Origin: Bordetella parapertussis
GTDB taxonomy: Bacteria; Pseudomonadota; Gammaproteobacteria; Burkholderiales; Burkholderiaceae_C
DNA: 64,000 nucleotides
Direction of reading: 5' to 3'
Assembly: GCA_945878355.1 (NCBI GenBank)
Contig: CAMCTC010000006.1
Coordinates: 24,836-88,835, forward strand
Shown here: positions 19,926-29,702 of the stretch, piece after piece
Layout: each line of letters starts with the position of its first letter
Numbering within the stretch: position 1 is the stretch's first letter
The notes under the pieces: generated by a model
The model's input: only the letters and a program-made list of their open reading frames with translations
What the model was told of the DNA's origin: nothing
Database searches by the model: none
Translations under genes and position numbers: made by a program

Positions 19926-21461
19926 ATGTGCGGCATTGTTGGCGTGATCTCCAAAGCGCCGGTCAACCAGTTGATCTACGACGCGCTGCTGCTGCTGCAG
20001 CACCGCGGACAAGATGCCGCCGGCATCGTCACGATGCAGGGCACGCAGTGCTTCATGCACAAGGCTCGCGGCATGGTCAAGGACGTGTTCCGCACCCGCA
20101 ACATGCGCGCGCTGCCCGGCGCCGTGGGGCTGGGCCAGGTGCGTTACCCGACCGCCGGCAACGCTTTCAACGAGGAAGAGGCGCAGCCCTTCTACGTCAA
20201 CGCGCCTTACGGCATCGTGCTGGTGCACAACGGCAACCTGACCAATGCCCATGCACTCAAGCAAGAGCTGTTCGATGTCGACCGTCGCCACATCAACACC
20301 GGCAGCGACACCGAGGTGCTGATCAACGTGCTGGCGCACGAAATGGAACTCGCTGGTCGCGATGTGCCGCTGACGCCGGCCTTGGTGTTTCGTGCGGTGC
20401 GGGCGGTGCACCGGCGGATCAGAGGTTCCTATGCGGTGATCGCGCTGATCGCTGGCTATGGACTGCTGGCATTTCGCGACCCCTATGGCATCCGGCCGCT
20501 GGTCTTTGGCGAGGCCGAGTTGTCGGCCGCCGAGGGCGGCGGCAAGACCGTGATGTTGGCCAGCGAAACGGTGGCGCTCGAAGGCACAGGTCATCAGGTG
20601 GTTCGCGACGTGGCGCCGGGCGAAGCGATCTTCATCGATACAGCTGGTCAGCTGCACAGTCAACAGTGCGCCGACGCGCCGTCGCTGCATCCCTGCATGT
20701 TCGAGTATGTCTACCTGGCGCGGCCTGATTCGGTGATCGACGGCATCTCGGTCTACCAGGCGCGGCTGAACCTGGGCGAGAGTCTGGCGCAACGCGTGAT
20801 CAACACCATGCCGCCCAGTGATATCGACGTGGTGATCCCGATTCCCGAGTCGAGCCGGCCGTCGGCGATGCAGTTGGCGCAAAAAATCGGCAAACCCTAC
20901 CGCGAAGGTTTCGTGAAGAACCGCTATGTCGGTCGCACCTTCATCATGCCGGGCCAGCAGGCGCGCAAGAAGAGCGTGCGCCAGAAGCTCAATGCGATCG
21001 GTGTCGAGTTCAAGGGCCGCAATGTGCTGCTGGTCGACGATTCGATCGTTCGCGGCACGACCAGCAAGGAGATCGTGCAGATGGCGCGCGAGGCCGGTGC
21101 GCGTCGCGTCTACATGGCCTCGGCAGCGCCGCCGGTGCGCTACCCCAATGTCTACGGCATCGACATGCCCACGCCGGAGGAGCTGATCGCCCATGGCCGC
21201 ACGCAGGAGCAGATCCGCGAGTTCATCGGGGCCGATGCGCTGATCTATCAAGACGTCGACGTGATGAAGCGCGTCGTCGGGGCACTCAACCCGGCGATCC
21301 AGGGCTTTGAGGCGAGTTGCTTTGACGGCCACTACATCACCGGTGACATCAGCCTGGCCGATTTCGAGGCAATCGAAACCCAGCGCATCGAAGCCCGTCT
21401 GCAAGACGAAGACAGCAGTGACCGAACCCGCCTGACGCTGCAAAGCCGGGCTGACACATGA
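19926..21461 (+). CDS. purF: Amidophosphoribosyltransferase
   Basis: First committed purine step: PRPP plus glutamine gives phosphoribosylamine. 511 residues. The glutaminase half begins MCGIVGVIS with Cys2 as nucleophile after Met removal; the phosphoribosyltransferase half carries NVLLVDDSIVRGTT near residue 370. The tail runs past QGFEASCFDGHYITGD. AGGA lies before the ATG. The 3' end overlaps metZ by 4 bases. Confidence 0.98.
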   Translation: MCGIVGVISKAPVNQLIYDALLLLQHRGQDAAGIVTMQGTQCFMHKARGMVKDVFRTRNMRALPGAVGLGQVRYPTAGNAFNEEEAQPFYVNAPYGIVLVHNGNLTNAHALKQELFDVDRRHINTGSDTEVLINVLAHEMELAGRDVPLTPALVFRAVRAVHRRIRGSYAVIALIAGYGLLAFRDPYGIRPLVFGEAELSAAEGGGKTVMLASETVALEGTGHQVVRDVAPGEAIFIDTAGQLHSQQCADAPSLHPCMFEYVYLARPDSVIDGISVYQARLNLGESLAQRVINTMPPSDIDVVIPIPESSRPSAMQLAQKIGKPYREGFVKNRYVGRTFIMPGQQARKKSVRQKLNAIGVEFKGRNVLLVDDSIVRGTTSKEIVQMAREAGARRVYMASAAPPVRYPNVYGIDMPTPEELIAHGRTQEQIREFIGADALIYQDVDVMKRVVGALNPAIQGFEASCFDGHYITGDISLADFEAIETQRIEARLQDEDSSDRTRLTLQSRADT

Positions 21462-22702
21462 TGAGCATGAAACCACAAGACCCCAAGAAAATTCCCCGCG
21501 TCGCGTTACCCGCTGATGCCAGACCCGACACGCTGGCGGTGCGCGAAGGCTTGCCGCGCACGGTCTGGGGTGAAAACAGCGAGGCGCTGTTTCTGACCAG
21601 CAGCTTTGTCCAGCCTGACGCCGCCACGGCCGCCGCGCGCTTTGCCAACGAGGAAGAGGCTTTCACCTACAGCCGATTTTCCAATCCGACGGTGATGATG
21701 ATGGAGCGGCGCCTGGCCGCACTCGAGGGCACCAGCGGCTGCATCGCCACTGCCAGCGGCATGGCTGCGATCATGCTGCTGGTGATGGGACTGCTCAAGG
21801 CGGGTGACCATGTGGTGTGCTCGCGCAGCGTGTTCGGTTCGACCATCAAGCTGCTGCAGAGCGAGTTTGGCAAGTTCGGCGTTCAAAGCACTTTTGTCTC
21901 GCAGACCGATCTGGCCGAGTGGCGCGCGGCGATCCAGCCCAACACCCGCTTGCTGTTCGCCGAGACGCCGAGCAATCCGCTGACCGAGGTCTGCGATATC
22001 CGCGCGCTGGCCGAGATCGCCCATGCCTGCGGCGCCTGGCTGGCGGTGGACAACTGCTTTTGCTCGCCGGCGCTGCAGCGACCGGCCGAGTACGGCGCCG
22101 ATTTCATCATCCATTCCGGCACCAAGTACCTCGATGGCCAGGGAAGGGTGATCGCCGGCGCGATCTGCGGATCGGCTGAGATGGTCGAGCAGAAGTTCGT
22201 GCCGGTGATGCGATCTTGCGGCCTGAGCCTGTCGCCGTTCAACGCCTGGGTCGTGCTCAAGGGCATGGAGACGCTGGCGATCCGAATGCGCGAGCAAAGT
22301 GCGCGCGCCTTGCAACTGGCGACCTGGCTGGAGTCACAAGCGCAGGTCGCGAGGGTCTACTACCCTGGTTTGGTCTCCCATCCACAGCATGCGTTGGCGA
22401 TGACCCAGCAAGCCGGCCTCGGAGGCGCCGTGTTGAGCTTTGTTGTACGGGGCGAGGGCGCGGTCGCGGCACGGGCGAATGCCTTTGCCGTGATTGACCA
22501 CACCCAGATCTGCTCGATAACGGCCAATTTGGGCGACACCAAAACCACGATCACCCACCCGGCCAGCACCTCGCACGGCAGGCTGACCGAGGTCCAGCGC
22601 CAGGCGGCAGGCATTGCGCAGGGCTTGATCCGGGTCGCGGTCGGTCTCGACGATGTCGAGGATTTGAAGGCCGACCTGCTGCGTGGCCTGGTGACGCTGT
22701 GA
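21458..22702 (+). CDS. metZ: O-succinylhomoserine sulfhydrylase
   Basis: PLP-dependent trans-sulfuration family enzyme, 414 residues, forming homocysteine directly from acylated homoserine and sulfide. The PLP lysine is Lys223 in [39 protein letters not shown] and ETPSNPL fit the Cys/Met metabolism family, and the purF-metZ linkage is the usual one for MetZ in betaproteobacteria. Sub-assignment (succinyl versus acetyl substrate, MetZ versus MetB-like) rests on synteny. The start overlaps the purF stop; its own stop overlaps gltX. Confidence 0.9.
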   Translation: MMSMKPQDPKKIPRVALPADARPDTLAVREGLPRTVWGENSEALFLTSSFVQPDAATAAARFANEEEAFTYSRFSNPTVMMMERRLAALEGTSGCIATASGMAAIMLLVMGLLKAGDHVVCSRSVFGSTIKLLQSEFGKFGVQSTFVSQTDLAEWRAAIQPNTRLLFAETPSNPLTEVCDIRALAEIAHACGAWLAVDNCFCSPALQRPAEYGADFIIHSGTKYLDGQGRVIAGAICGSAEMVEQKFVPVMRSCGLSLSPFNAWVVLKGMETLAIRMREQSARALQLATWLESQAQVARVYYPGLVSHPQHALAMTQQAGLGGAVLSFVVRGEGAVAARANAFAVIDHTQICSITANLGDTKTTITHPASTSHGRLTEVQRQAAGIAQGLIRVAVGLDDVEDLKADLLRGLVTL

Positions 22703-24102
22703 TGGCTTCGACAAGCCTTGTCAGGACCCGAATCGCGCCGTCGCCGACGGGTTTTCTTCACCTGGGAACGGCGCGCACAGCGCTCTACTCCTGGGCCTAT
22801 GCCCGCCACTATGGCGGCGAGTTTGTGCTGCGCATCGAAGACACCGATGTCGCGCGTTCGACCCAGGATTCGGTCAGCCAGATTCTCGACTCGATGCGCT
22901 GGCTCGGGCTGGACTATGACGAAGGGCCGATCTACCAGATGCAGCGGCTGGCGCGCTACCACGCCGTGGTCGAGCAGATGCTGGCCGCCGGCACCGCCTA
23001 CCGCTGTTACTGCACGCCCGAGGAACTGGACGCGATGCGCGAAGCCCAGCGCGAGCGCGGCGAGAAGACCCATTACGACGGCCGCTGGCGACCTGCGCCG
23101 GGCAAGCGGCTGCCGCCGGTGCCCGCAGGCGTCAAGCCGGTGGTTCGATTTGCCAACCCGGTCGACGGCATCGTCAGCTGGGACGACCTGGTCAAGGGCA
23201 GCATCAGCATCTCCAACCACGAGATCGACGACCTGATCATCCTGCGTCCCGACGGGGTGCCGACCTACAATTTTGCGGTCGTTGTCGACGACTGGGACAT
23301 GGCGATCAGCCATGTGTTTCGTGGCGACGAGCACATCAACAACACGCCTTGGCAGATCAACCTGTTCAACGCGCTGGGCGCGCCTTTGCCGCGATTCGGG
23401 CATTGCCCGATCATCCTGGGCGATGACGGTCAGAAGCTGTCCAAGCGCCGCGGCGCGGTCAGCGTCACCGCTTATGAACAGGCCGGCTACCTGCCCGAGG
23501 CGATGCTCAACTACCTGGCGCGTCTGGGTTGGAGTCATGGCGACGAAGAGCTGTTCAGCCTGGCGCAGATGGTGGATTGGTTTGACGGCAGCCATCTCGC
23601 CAAGAGCCCGGCGCAATGGGATCCGGCCAAGCTGGCCTGGGTCAATGCGCAGCATCTCAAGCTTGCCGACGACGGCAGGTTGGCAGGGCTGGTGGCAGCG
23701 CAGTTGGCCAGCCGTGGCGTCACGGTGACGGCGGATGAGCGGCTGGCGGCGATGTGCGCGCTCTACAAGGACCGCTGCAACACGACGGTCGAGTTGGCCG
23801 ACTGGCTGGGCATGTACTTTGTGCCCGTCGCAGCACCGGCGGACGAACTGGCGCCGCTGCTGACCGATGCGGTTCGCGCAGCCTTGGTGGCGCTGCGCGA
23901 TCGGCTGGCGGGCTGTGAATGGGACAAGGCGGCGATTGGCCAGGCCCTCAAGTCCAGCTTGGCCGAACACCAGCTCAAGATGCCACAGCTCGCGATTCCT
24001 CTGCGTCTGTTGCTGTGTGGTCGGGCGCAGACGCCATCGGTTGATGCGGTGGTGGCGCTGTTTGATCGATCGACTGCGCTCAGCCGCTTGCAATCGCTCT
24101 GA
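22702..24102 (+). CDS. gltX: Glutamyl-tRNA synthetase
   Basis: Charges tRNA-Glu. 466 residues of the discriminating bacterial class I type: the HIGH motif variant [12 protein letters not shown] near residue 10, the KMSKS variant KLSKRRGAV near 246, and [13 protein letters not shown] between them. ATG 22702 overlaps the metZ stop; GTG 22699 is also possible. A tRNA-Glu gene lies about 220 bases downstream, so enzyme and substrate are neighbours. Confidence 0.98.
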   Translation: MASTSLVRTRIAPSPTGFLHLGTARTALYSWAYARHYGGEFVLRIEDTDVARSTQDSVSQILDSMRWLGLDYDEGPIYQMQRLARYHAVVEQMLAAGTAYRCYCTPEELDAMREAQRERGEKTHYDGRWRPAPGKRLPPVPAGVKPVVRFANPVDGIVSWDDLVKGSISISNHEIDDLIILRPDGVPTYNFAVVVDDWDMAISHVFRGDEHINNTPWQINLFNALGAPLPRFGHCPIILGDDGQKLSKRRGAVSVTAYEQAGYLPEAMLNYLARLGWSHGDEELFSLAQMVDWFDGSHLAKSPAQWDPAKLAWVNAQHLKLADDGRLAGLVAAQLASRGVTVTADERLAAMCALYKDRCNTTVELADWLGMYFVPVAAPADELAPLLTDAVRAALVALRDRLAGCEWDKAAIGQALKSSLAEHQLKMPQLAIPLRLLLCGRAQTPSVDAVVALFDRSTALSRLQSL

Positions 24103-24117
24103 GAATCATGCTACAGT
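24088..24117 (+). promoter_or_regulatory. Candidate sigma-70 promoter for the tRNA pair
   Basis: TTGCAA (24088-24093) and TACAGT (24112-24117) are separated by 18 bases and lie at the end of gltX, about 63 bases before tRNA-Ala. Assigned by eye only. Confidence 0.35.
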
Positions 24118-24180
24118 CATGGACTCGCTTGAACAGCAAGTGATGACGTACAAGCTTGAAGAAGCGAGTGCGGTATCTAC

Positions 24181-24256
<76 letters not shown>

Positions 24257-24319
24257 TTTTCTTGGGACTCAGGTTTTGGGGAAATTCAGGTGGCGCTGTT
24301 CAAGTCGGTAAAGATGTCA

Positions 24320-24395
24320 GTCCCCTTCGTCTAGAGGCCTAGGACACCACCCTTTCACGGTGATTACAGGGGTTCGAATCCCCTAGGGGACGCCA
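24320..24395 (+). tRNA. tRNA-Glu (anticodon UUC)
   Basis: 76 bases with CCA encoded. The acceptor stem GTCCCCT pairs with AGGGGAC; the anticodon loop CTTTCAC gives UUC; the T arm is GGGGTTCGAATCCCC. It sits close behind the gltX gene and just before a strong terminator. Confidence 0.95.
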
Positions 24396-24425
24396 GATTC
24401 ACCGCCTCAATGCGGTGGCAAAAAA

Positions 24426-24447
24426 GAGCACTCAGGTGCTCTTTTTT
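24426..24447 (+). terminator. Intrinsic terminator after the tRNA pair
   Basis: GAGCAC (24426-24431), loop TCAG, GTGCTC (24436-24441), then six T residues; A residues before the stem make it work on both strands. A second small hairpin ACCGC/GCGGT (24401-24416) lies just upstream. Confidence 0.9.
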
Positions 24448-24501
24448 GTTTCTTCAGCGGTTTTTGCCACGGCAGGACGAGTGTCCTGCCGGCTGAGACC
24501 G

Positions 24502-24675
24502 TCAGGAAAATCCCAGCAGTCGCTTGGCGTTTTCCTTCAGGATCAGCGGTTTGACCTTGTCCTTGAAGCCGGCTTCGTCGAAGTCTTTCATCCAGCGCTC
24601 GGGCGTGATCAGCGGGTAATCGCTGCCGAACAGCACGCGGTCTTTGAGCAAGGTGTTGGCGTACTGCACCAGCTG
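24502..24675 (-). pseudogene. Amidohydrolase (family 2) C-terminal remnant
   Basis: The last ~57 codons of a metal-dependent amidohydrolase are intact: QYANTLLKDRVLFGSDYP, then LKENAKRLLGF and a stop. The FGSDYP aspartate is a catalytic metal ligand in this superfamily. The open frame continues upstream to about 24894, but beyond 24676 the translation no longer resembles the family, and it runs into the oppositely oriented marR gene. The N-terminal four fifths of the enzyme, including the HxH metal site, is absent. It lies directly behind the tRNA-Glu terminator, a usual spot for insertion and decay. I read it as a decayed 3' fragment rather than a working gene. Confidence 0.75.
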
Positions 24676-24797
24676 TGATCGAGACCTACCTCGGCGCGGC
24701 GCGCAAGCCATCTTGACGCGATCCTGGGGCTCAAGCGCGATGTGGTTCTGCCAGGCGGCCGGCATGCTGAAGATGATGACCAGGGCGACTTGCTGGC

Positions 24798-25274
24798 ATG
24801 GCGCGTGATCCTGCCTCGGCTGTAGAACGCCCGGCAGACGCTTCGGCGCTGTCGTTGGGTCCGCTGAGCGGCGTGCTGGGCTATCACATCGCACAGGCCT
24901 CGGTCACCACAGGCGAGCTGTTTGAGCGCCATATCGGTCACCCGCTCGGTCTGCGCAAGGTGGAGTATTCGCTGCTGATGTTGATCCTGGCCAATGGTCC
25001 GCTCGCGCCCAAGCGCCTGGCCAAGGCGCTGGCGCTGTCGGCGCCGAATCTGACGATGTTGCTGGACCGTCTGCAGGAGCGCGGTCTGCTGTGGCGAGAG
25101 CGCAGCCAGGTCGATCGCCGTTCGCAGAACGTGGGGCTGACCGAGGAGGGCGAGCGCATCGCACGGGTCTCAGCCGACGCTGCATCCACCATGGAACTGG
25201 CTTTGTTCGACCGCCTGAGTCGCGCCGAGCACGCCATGCTGATTGAACTGCTGCGAAAAGTCGCTGCCCGATGA
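24798..25274 (+). CDS. MarR family transcriptional regulator
   Basis: A 158-residue winged-helix regulator: helix-turn-helix around APKRLAKALALSAPNLTMLLD, then the wing RERSQVDRRSQNVGLTEEGER, which is the MarR signature (DxRxxxxxLTxxG). Family members are dimers that release DNA on binding aromatic or phenolic ligands. The Rieske oxygenase gene converges on it 120 bases downstream, so it may regulate that gene, but nothing in the sequence proves it. The ribosome site before ATG 24798 is weak. Confidence 0.88.
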   Translation: MARDPASAVERPADASALSLGPLSGVLGYHIAQASVTTGELFERHIGHPLGLRKVEYSLLMLILANGPLAPKRLAKALALSAPNLTMLLDRLQERGLLWRERSQVDRRSQNVGLTEEGERIARVSADAASTMELALFDRLSRAEHAMLIELLRKVAAR

Positions 25275-25394
25275 CAGGGTTTCGCGCTGTCGGCGGCGTG
25301 GCGCGATGCGATGGAGTCCGTCGAGGCGATGGTCGGCGGGCAAGTTGGCCCAGCCTGTCGTCAGCGAGCCCGCCGATAGGCGCGCTCGCCGCGA

Positions 25395-26549
25395 TCACCA
25401 GGGTGCACGGCCTATTCCCATCACGCGCCGGTACCACTCGTGGAAGTGCTGCATGCCGTCTTCCATCGGGCTCTGGTAAGGCCCGGCCTCGTCGTCGCCG
25501 CGTTCCATCAGCGCCTTGCGCCCGGCGTCCATGCGCAGCGCGATCTCGTCATCCTCGACACAGGTCTCCATGTAGGCGGCCTGCTCAGCAGCGATGAATT
25601 CGCGCTCGAAGGCGGCGATCTCCTCGGGGTAATAGAACTCCACCATGTTGACCGTTTTCTGCGGCCCTTTGGGGTAGAGCGTCGAGACCACCAGCACATG
25701 CGGATACCACTCGACCATGATGTTCGGGTAGTAAGTCAGCCAGATCGCGCCCTGTTTGGGTGGCGCGCCATTGCCCAGCGCCAGCACCGCCTCATGCCAG
25801 CGCTTGTAGGCCGGTGATCCCGCCTGGCGCAGCGAGTCGTTGATGCCCACGGTCTGCACCGAATGATGGCGGCTGAACTCCCATTTCAGGTCGTCGCAGC
25901 TGACAAAGCGGCCCAGTCCCGGGTGGAACGGTCCGACGTGGTAATCCTCCAGGTAGACCTCGATGAAGGTCTTCCAGTTGTAGGCGCACTCGTGCAGATG
26001 CACCTTGTCGAGCACATAGCCCGTGAAATCGAGATCAGCGCGCGGTCCTACATGGCCGAGCTCGGTCTCGATGTCACGACCGTTGTCCTCGAACACCATG
26101 CCGTTCCAGGTTCGGGTGGGGTAGTTGTTGAGGTGCAGGCAGGGGTCGTGGTCGAACAGCGGCGCACCGAGCAACTTGCCCTTCAGGTCGTAGGTCCAGC
26201 GGTGCAGCGGGCAGACGATCTGGCCAGCGGCGCCTCCGCGCACCTGACCTCGTCCGCGCAGCATCAGCGCCTGGCGGTGTCGGCAGACGTTGGAGACCAA
26301 TTCCACGCCTTGCGGCGTGCGCACCAAGGCCCGGCCCTCGCCCTCTTGGGGCAGTGCATAGAAATCGCCCACCTCAGGCACTGACAGCTCGTGCCCCAGG
26401 TAGCGGGGCCCGTGCTGAAAGATCAGCTCCATCTCGCGACGGAACAAATCATCCGAAAAATAGGTGGTGACGGAGAGTTGCGAGCGGGCCGACACGTCGT
26501 CAAGACGTTCGCGCGCAAGAGCTTCGAGACTGACGCTCAGGTTCGACAT
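25395..26549 (-). CDS. Rieske-type aromatic ring-hydroxylating oxygenase alpha subunit
   Basis: 384 residues. The N-terminal Rieske [2Fe-2S] domain has ligands Cys89, His91, Cys113 and His116 (CRH and CPLH). The catalytic domain holds the mononuclear iron motif EDYHVGPFHPG with His204 and His209. Family enzymes insert oxygen using electrons from a reductase; no reductase or ferredoxin gene is adjacent. The substrate is not predictable; relatives act on aromatic acids, quaternary amines and sterol-like compounds. ATG 26549 (MSNLSVSLEAL) is preferred; a 101-residue upstream extension in the open frame is not family-like. It diverges from ispA. Confidence 0.88.
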   Translation of the reverse strand: MSNLSVSLEALARERLDDVSARSQLSVTTYFSDDLFRREMELIFQHGPRYLGHELSVPEVGDFYALPQEGEGRALVRTPQGVELVSNVCRHRQALMLRGRGQVRGGAAGQIVCPLHRWTYDLKGKLLGAPLFDHDPCLHLNNYPTRTWNGMVFEDNGRDIETELGHVGPRADLDFTGYVLDKVHLHECAYNWKTFIEVYLEDYHVGPFHPGLGRFVSCDDLKWEFSRHHSVQTVGINDSLRQAGSPAYKRWHEAVLALGNGAPPKQGAIWLTYYPNIMVEWYPHVLVVSTLYPKGPQKTVNMVEFYYPEEIAAFEREFIAAEQAAYMETCVEDDEIALRMDAGRKALMERGDDEAGPYQSPMEDGMQHFHEWYRRVMGIGRAPW

Positions 26550-26668
26550 GATCCCCGGGATCTCCAGCAAGGATGTCAAAAACCCTCCCACCCGGTGGCC
26601 CTGCGGATGGGCATGTTCAACAATGATGAAAAACGGTTCCAATCCAGGATCCGCATTCGGGAATTGTA

Positions 26669-26704
26669 GTCGGCTGCTGTGGTCAGCCCACCACAGCCAG
26701 CGAC
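26669..26704. repeat. Inverted repeat between Rieske oxygenase and ispA
   Basis: Perfect 8-bp arms GCTGTGGT (26676-26683) and ACCACAGC (26690-26697) around a 6-base loop, with outer GTCG (26669-26672) and CGAC (26701-26704) also complementary. It lies in the 301-base divergent region that has no gene. TAAAAT (26705-26710), a possible -10 for ispA, directly abuts it. An operator or a transcript hairpin are both possible. Confidence 0.45.
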
Positions 26705-26850
26705 TAAAATCCTTCGGTTGTTGAACCTTATCGCTTGTCCTTGCGCCCGCTTCCCATGATCTTCTGTGCATCGCCAATGACCCAGCCCGACTGCTTAGAA
26801 GCGGTCCGCTTCGCGCGCGGCGATGCGTCACAGCGGCGCCGGATACCGGC

Positions 26851-27738
26851 ATGACCCAGGACGCTTTCGACCGCTGGATGCTCGAAACGCTGGCGATGGT
26901 CGAGCAGCGCTTGTCGCTGTGGGTGCCTTCATCCGCACCTGCCGGCTTGGGCGAAGCGATGCGCTATGGTGTGCTCGACGGCGGCAAACGCTTGCGACCC
27001 TTGCTGGTGCTCGCAGCCTGCGAGGCGGTGGATGGTCATGTTGAAGCGGCGCTGCGGGCAGCGGTGGCGGTCGAGTTGATCCATGCCTATTCGCTGGTGC
27101 ATGACGACATGCCCTGCATGGACAACGATGTGCTGCGCCGCGGCAAGCCCACCGTCCATGTCCGCTTCGGCGAGGCTGGTGCGATGCTGGCCGGCGATGC
27201 GATGCAGGCCTTGGCTTTTGAGGTCCTCACACCCGAGCAAGGCATCGCGCCCGAGTTGCAAGCCAGGCTTTGTGGGCTGTTGGCACGTGCCGCTGGCCAT
27301 GACGGCATGGCCGGCGGCCAGGCGATCGACCTGGCCAGCACTGGCATGAGCCTCGACGAAGCCTGTCTGCGCGACATGCATCGCCGCAAGACTGGCGCGC
27401 TGCTGCGGACCAGCGTGTTGATGGGCGCAGCCACGGGCGCATGCTCTGCCGCAGCCTGGGCCGCGCTGACCGAATTCGGTGACGCGATCGGCCTGGCCTT
27501 CCAGGTGGTCGACGACATCCTCGACGTTACCCAGGCGTCTGAAAAACTGGGCAAGACGGCCGGCAAGGATCTGCATGCCAACAAGCCGACTTACGTCACC
27601 GTGCTCGGTCTGACCGAAGCGCGGCGCCAGGCGCATGCGCTGCATGGCCAGGCACAAGACGCCCTCATGCGCAGTGGACTTGCCGATGCAGGCCGGCTGC
27701 GCTTGCTCGCCGACATGGTGGTCGAGCGCGACAGCTGA
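26851..27738 (+). CDS. ispA: Polyprenyl (farnesyl) diphosphate synthase
   Basis: Condenses IPP with DMAPP/GPP to farnesyl diphosphate. 295 residues, the normal IspA size. The first Asp-rich motif DDMPCMDND starts at Asp85, the second DDILD at Asp221; GGKRLRPLL precedes the first. The short spacer between DDM and the next aspartates (DDMPCMD) is the bacterial FPP type. dxs follows 13 bases after the stop, so both isoprenoid genes are probably co-transcribed. Confidence 0.95.
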   Translation: MTQDAFDRWMLETLAMVEQRLSLWVPSSAPAGLGEAMRYGVLDGGKRLRPLLVLAACEAVDGHVEAALRAAVAVELIHAYSLVHDDMPCMDNDVLRRGKPTVHVRFGEAGAMLAGDAMQALAFEVLTPEQGIAPELQARLCGLLARAAGHDGMAGGQAIDLASTGMSLDEACLRDMHRRKTGALLRTSVLMGAATGACSAAAWAALTEFGDAIGLAFQVVDDILDVTQASEKLGKTAGKDLHANKPTYVTVLGLTEARRQAHALHGQAQDALMRSGLADAGRLRLLADMVVERDS

Positions 27739-27751
27739 CCCGAAAGCGCTC

Positions 27752-29665
27752 ATGCCCTCCTCCTTGTTGGACACCATCAACGCACCAGCCGACCTGCGTC
27801 GCTTGTCGCGCAGCGAACTCGAGCGCTTGGCCAGCGAATTGCGCAGCTTCGTGCTGAACACGGTGAGCAAGACCGGCGGCCACCTGTCGTCCAACCTGGG
27901 CACGATCGAGCTGACGGTTGCGCTGCACTATGTGTTCAACACCCCGCACGACCGCATCGTCTGGGACGTGGGCCACCAGACCTACCCGCACAAGATCCTC
28001 ACGGGACGTCGCGAGGCGATGGCCACGCTCAAGCAATTGGGCGGCATCAGCGGTTTTCCGCGCCGCGTCGAAAGCGAGTACGACACATTCGGTACCGGTC
28101 ACTCGTCGACATCGATCTCCGCGGCTTTGGGCATGGCCCATGCGGCCAAACTCAAGGGCGAGCGCCGCCGCGCGGTGGCGGTGATCGGCGACGGGGCTTT
28201 GACCGGCGGCATGGCCTTCGAGGCCCTCAATCACGGCGGGGCGGCCGACGGTGTGGGCCTGGCCGACTTGCTGGTGATCCTCAACGACAACGACATGTCG
28301 ATCAGCCCGCCAGTGGGTGCGCTGAACAAGCACTTGGCGCGATTGATCAGCGGTAACTTCTACACCGCGGCTCGCGAAGGCGCGAAGAGCGTGCTGAAGA
28401 ACACACCGCTGTACGAATTGGCGCGCCGATTCGAAGAGCACACCAAGGGCATGGTCGTGCCTGGCACCATCTTCGAAGAGCTCGGCTTCACCTATGTCGG
28501 CCCGATCGATGGCCACGACCTGGATGCACTGATCCCGACCTTGGAAAATCTGCGTGACCGGCCTGGCCCGCAGTTCCTGCACGTCATCACGAAGAAAGGC
28601 AACGGTTACAAGCTGGCCGAAGCCGACCCGATCAACTACCACGGGCCGAGCAAGTTCGACCCTGCCGTCGGCCTGCAAAAACCGACGACTGCGCCCAAGC
28701 TCAGTTTCACCCAGGTCTTTGGTCACTGGTTGTGCGACATGGCAGCGGCTGACGAGCGCCTGGTGGCCATCACCCCGGCGATGCGCGAGGGCTCCGGCTT
28801 GGTCGAGTTTGAGCAGCGCTACCCCAAGCGCTACTTCGACGTCGGCATCGCAGAGCAGCACGCCGTCACTTTCGCCGCAGGCCTGGCCTGTGAAGGTCTC
28901 AAGCCGGTGCTGGCGATTTACTCCACCTTCTTGCAGCGCGGTTACGACCAGCTGATCCACGACGTGGCGCTGCAGAACCTGCCGGTGGTGTTTGCGCTTG
29001 ACCGTGCTGGACTCGTCGGCGCCGACGGTGCCACCCATGCCGGGGCCTACGACATCGCCTACCTGCGCTGCATCCCCAACCTCAGCGTGCTGACACCCGC
29101 AGATGAAGATGAATGCCGCAAGGCGCTGACCAGCGCATTCCGCCAGGACCATCCCGTGGCGGTGCGCTACCCGCGCGGTGCAGGCATCGGCAAGGCTGTC
29201 GAGCCAGGTCTTGCCGAACTGCCTTGGGGTCGAGGCGAATTGCGACGTCAATCCGCAATGCCGGTTGGATCAGGCCGGCGCATTGCGATCCTGGCTTTCG
29301 GCACCTTGCTGTATCCGGCCTTGGCTGCGGCGGACAAGCTGGACGCCACCGTGGCCAATATGCGTTTCGCCAAACCGATCGACGCCGCGCTGGTGATGGA
29401 ACTCGCGCGCAGCCACGATGCACTGGTCACGGTCGAAGAAGGTGCGATCAGCGGCGGTGCGGGCAGCGCCGTCGGGGAATGTCTGGCGGCCGCTGGCCTC
29501 ACGCTGCCGCTGCTCCACCTGGGCTTGCCCGATGAGTTCATCGAGCACGGTGATGCGGGCAAGCTGCTGATGGGCTTGGGCCTGGATGCAGCAGGCATCG
29601 AGGCCGCGGTGCGCAAGCGCTTCGGTGGCCACCTCTCGCTGGTCAAGCCAGCGGTCAACGAGTGA
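27752..29665 (+). CDS. dxs: 1-deoxy-D-xylulose-5-phosphate synthase
   Basis: TPP-dependent first enzyme of the MEP isoprenoid route, 637 residues. The histidine in [12 protein letters not shown], the TPP motif [18 protein letters not shown]...NDND, and the transketolase C-terminal segments [15 protein letters not shown] and RYPRGAG are all present. ATG 27752 ([12 protein letters not shown]) matches the family; the open frame extends upstream inside ispA. The next gene starts 37 bases after the stop. Confidence 0.97.
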   Translation: MPSSLLDTINAPADLRRLSRSELERLASELRSFVLNTVSKTGGHLSSNLGTIELTVALHYVFNTPHDRIVWDVGHQTYPHKILTGRREAMATLKQLGGISGFPRRVESEYDTFGTGHSSTSISAALGMAHAAKLKGERRRAVAVIGDGALTGGMAFEALNHGGAADGVGLADLLVILNDNDMSISPPVGALNKHLARLISGNFYTAAREGAKSVLKNTPLYELARRFEEHTKGMVVPGTIFEELGFTYVGPIDGHDLDALIPTLENLRDRPGPQFLHVITKKGNGYKLAEADPINYHGPSKFDPAVGLQKPTTAPKLSFTQVFGHWLCDMAAADERLVAITPAMREGSGLVEFEQRYPKRYFDVGIAEQHAVTFAAGLACEGLKPVLAIYSTFLQRGYDQLIHDVALQNLPVVFALDRAGLVGADGATHAGAYDIAYLRCIPNLSVLTPADEDECRKALTSAFRQDHPVAVRYPRGAGIGKAVEPGLAELPWGRGELRRQSAMPVGSGRRIAILAFGTLLYPALAAADKLDATVANMRFAKPIDAALVMELARSHDALVTVEEGAISGGAGSAVGECLAAAGLTLPLLHLGLPDEFIEHGDAGKLLMGLGLDAAGIEAAVRKRFGGHLSLVKPAVNE

Positions 29666-29702
29666 GCGGCGCTCGCTCGCCTGGGTTGTGGAGCATGGCG
29701 CT

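Noticed and set aside
19611..21476. 621-codon minus-strand frame opposite purF
   Set aside because: Antisense shadow of purF and cvpA; no family resemblance.
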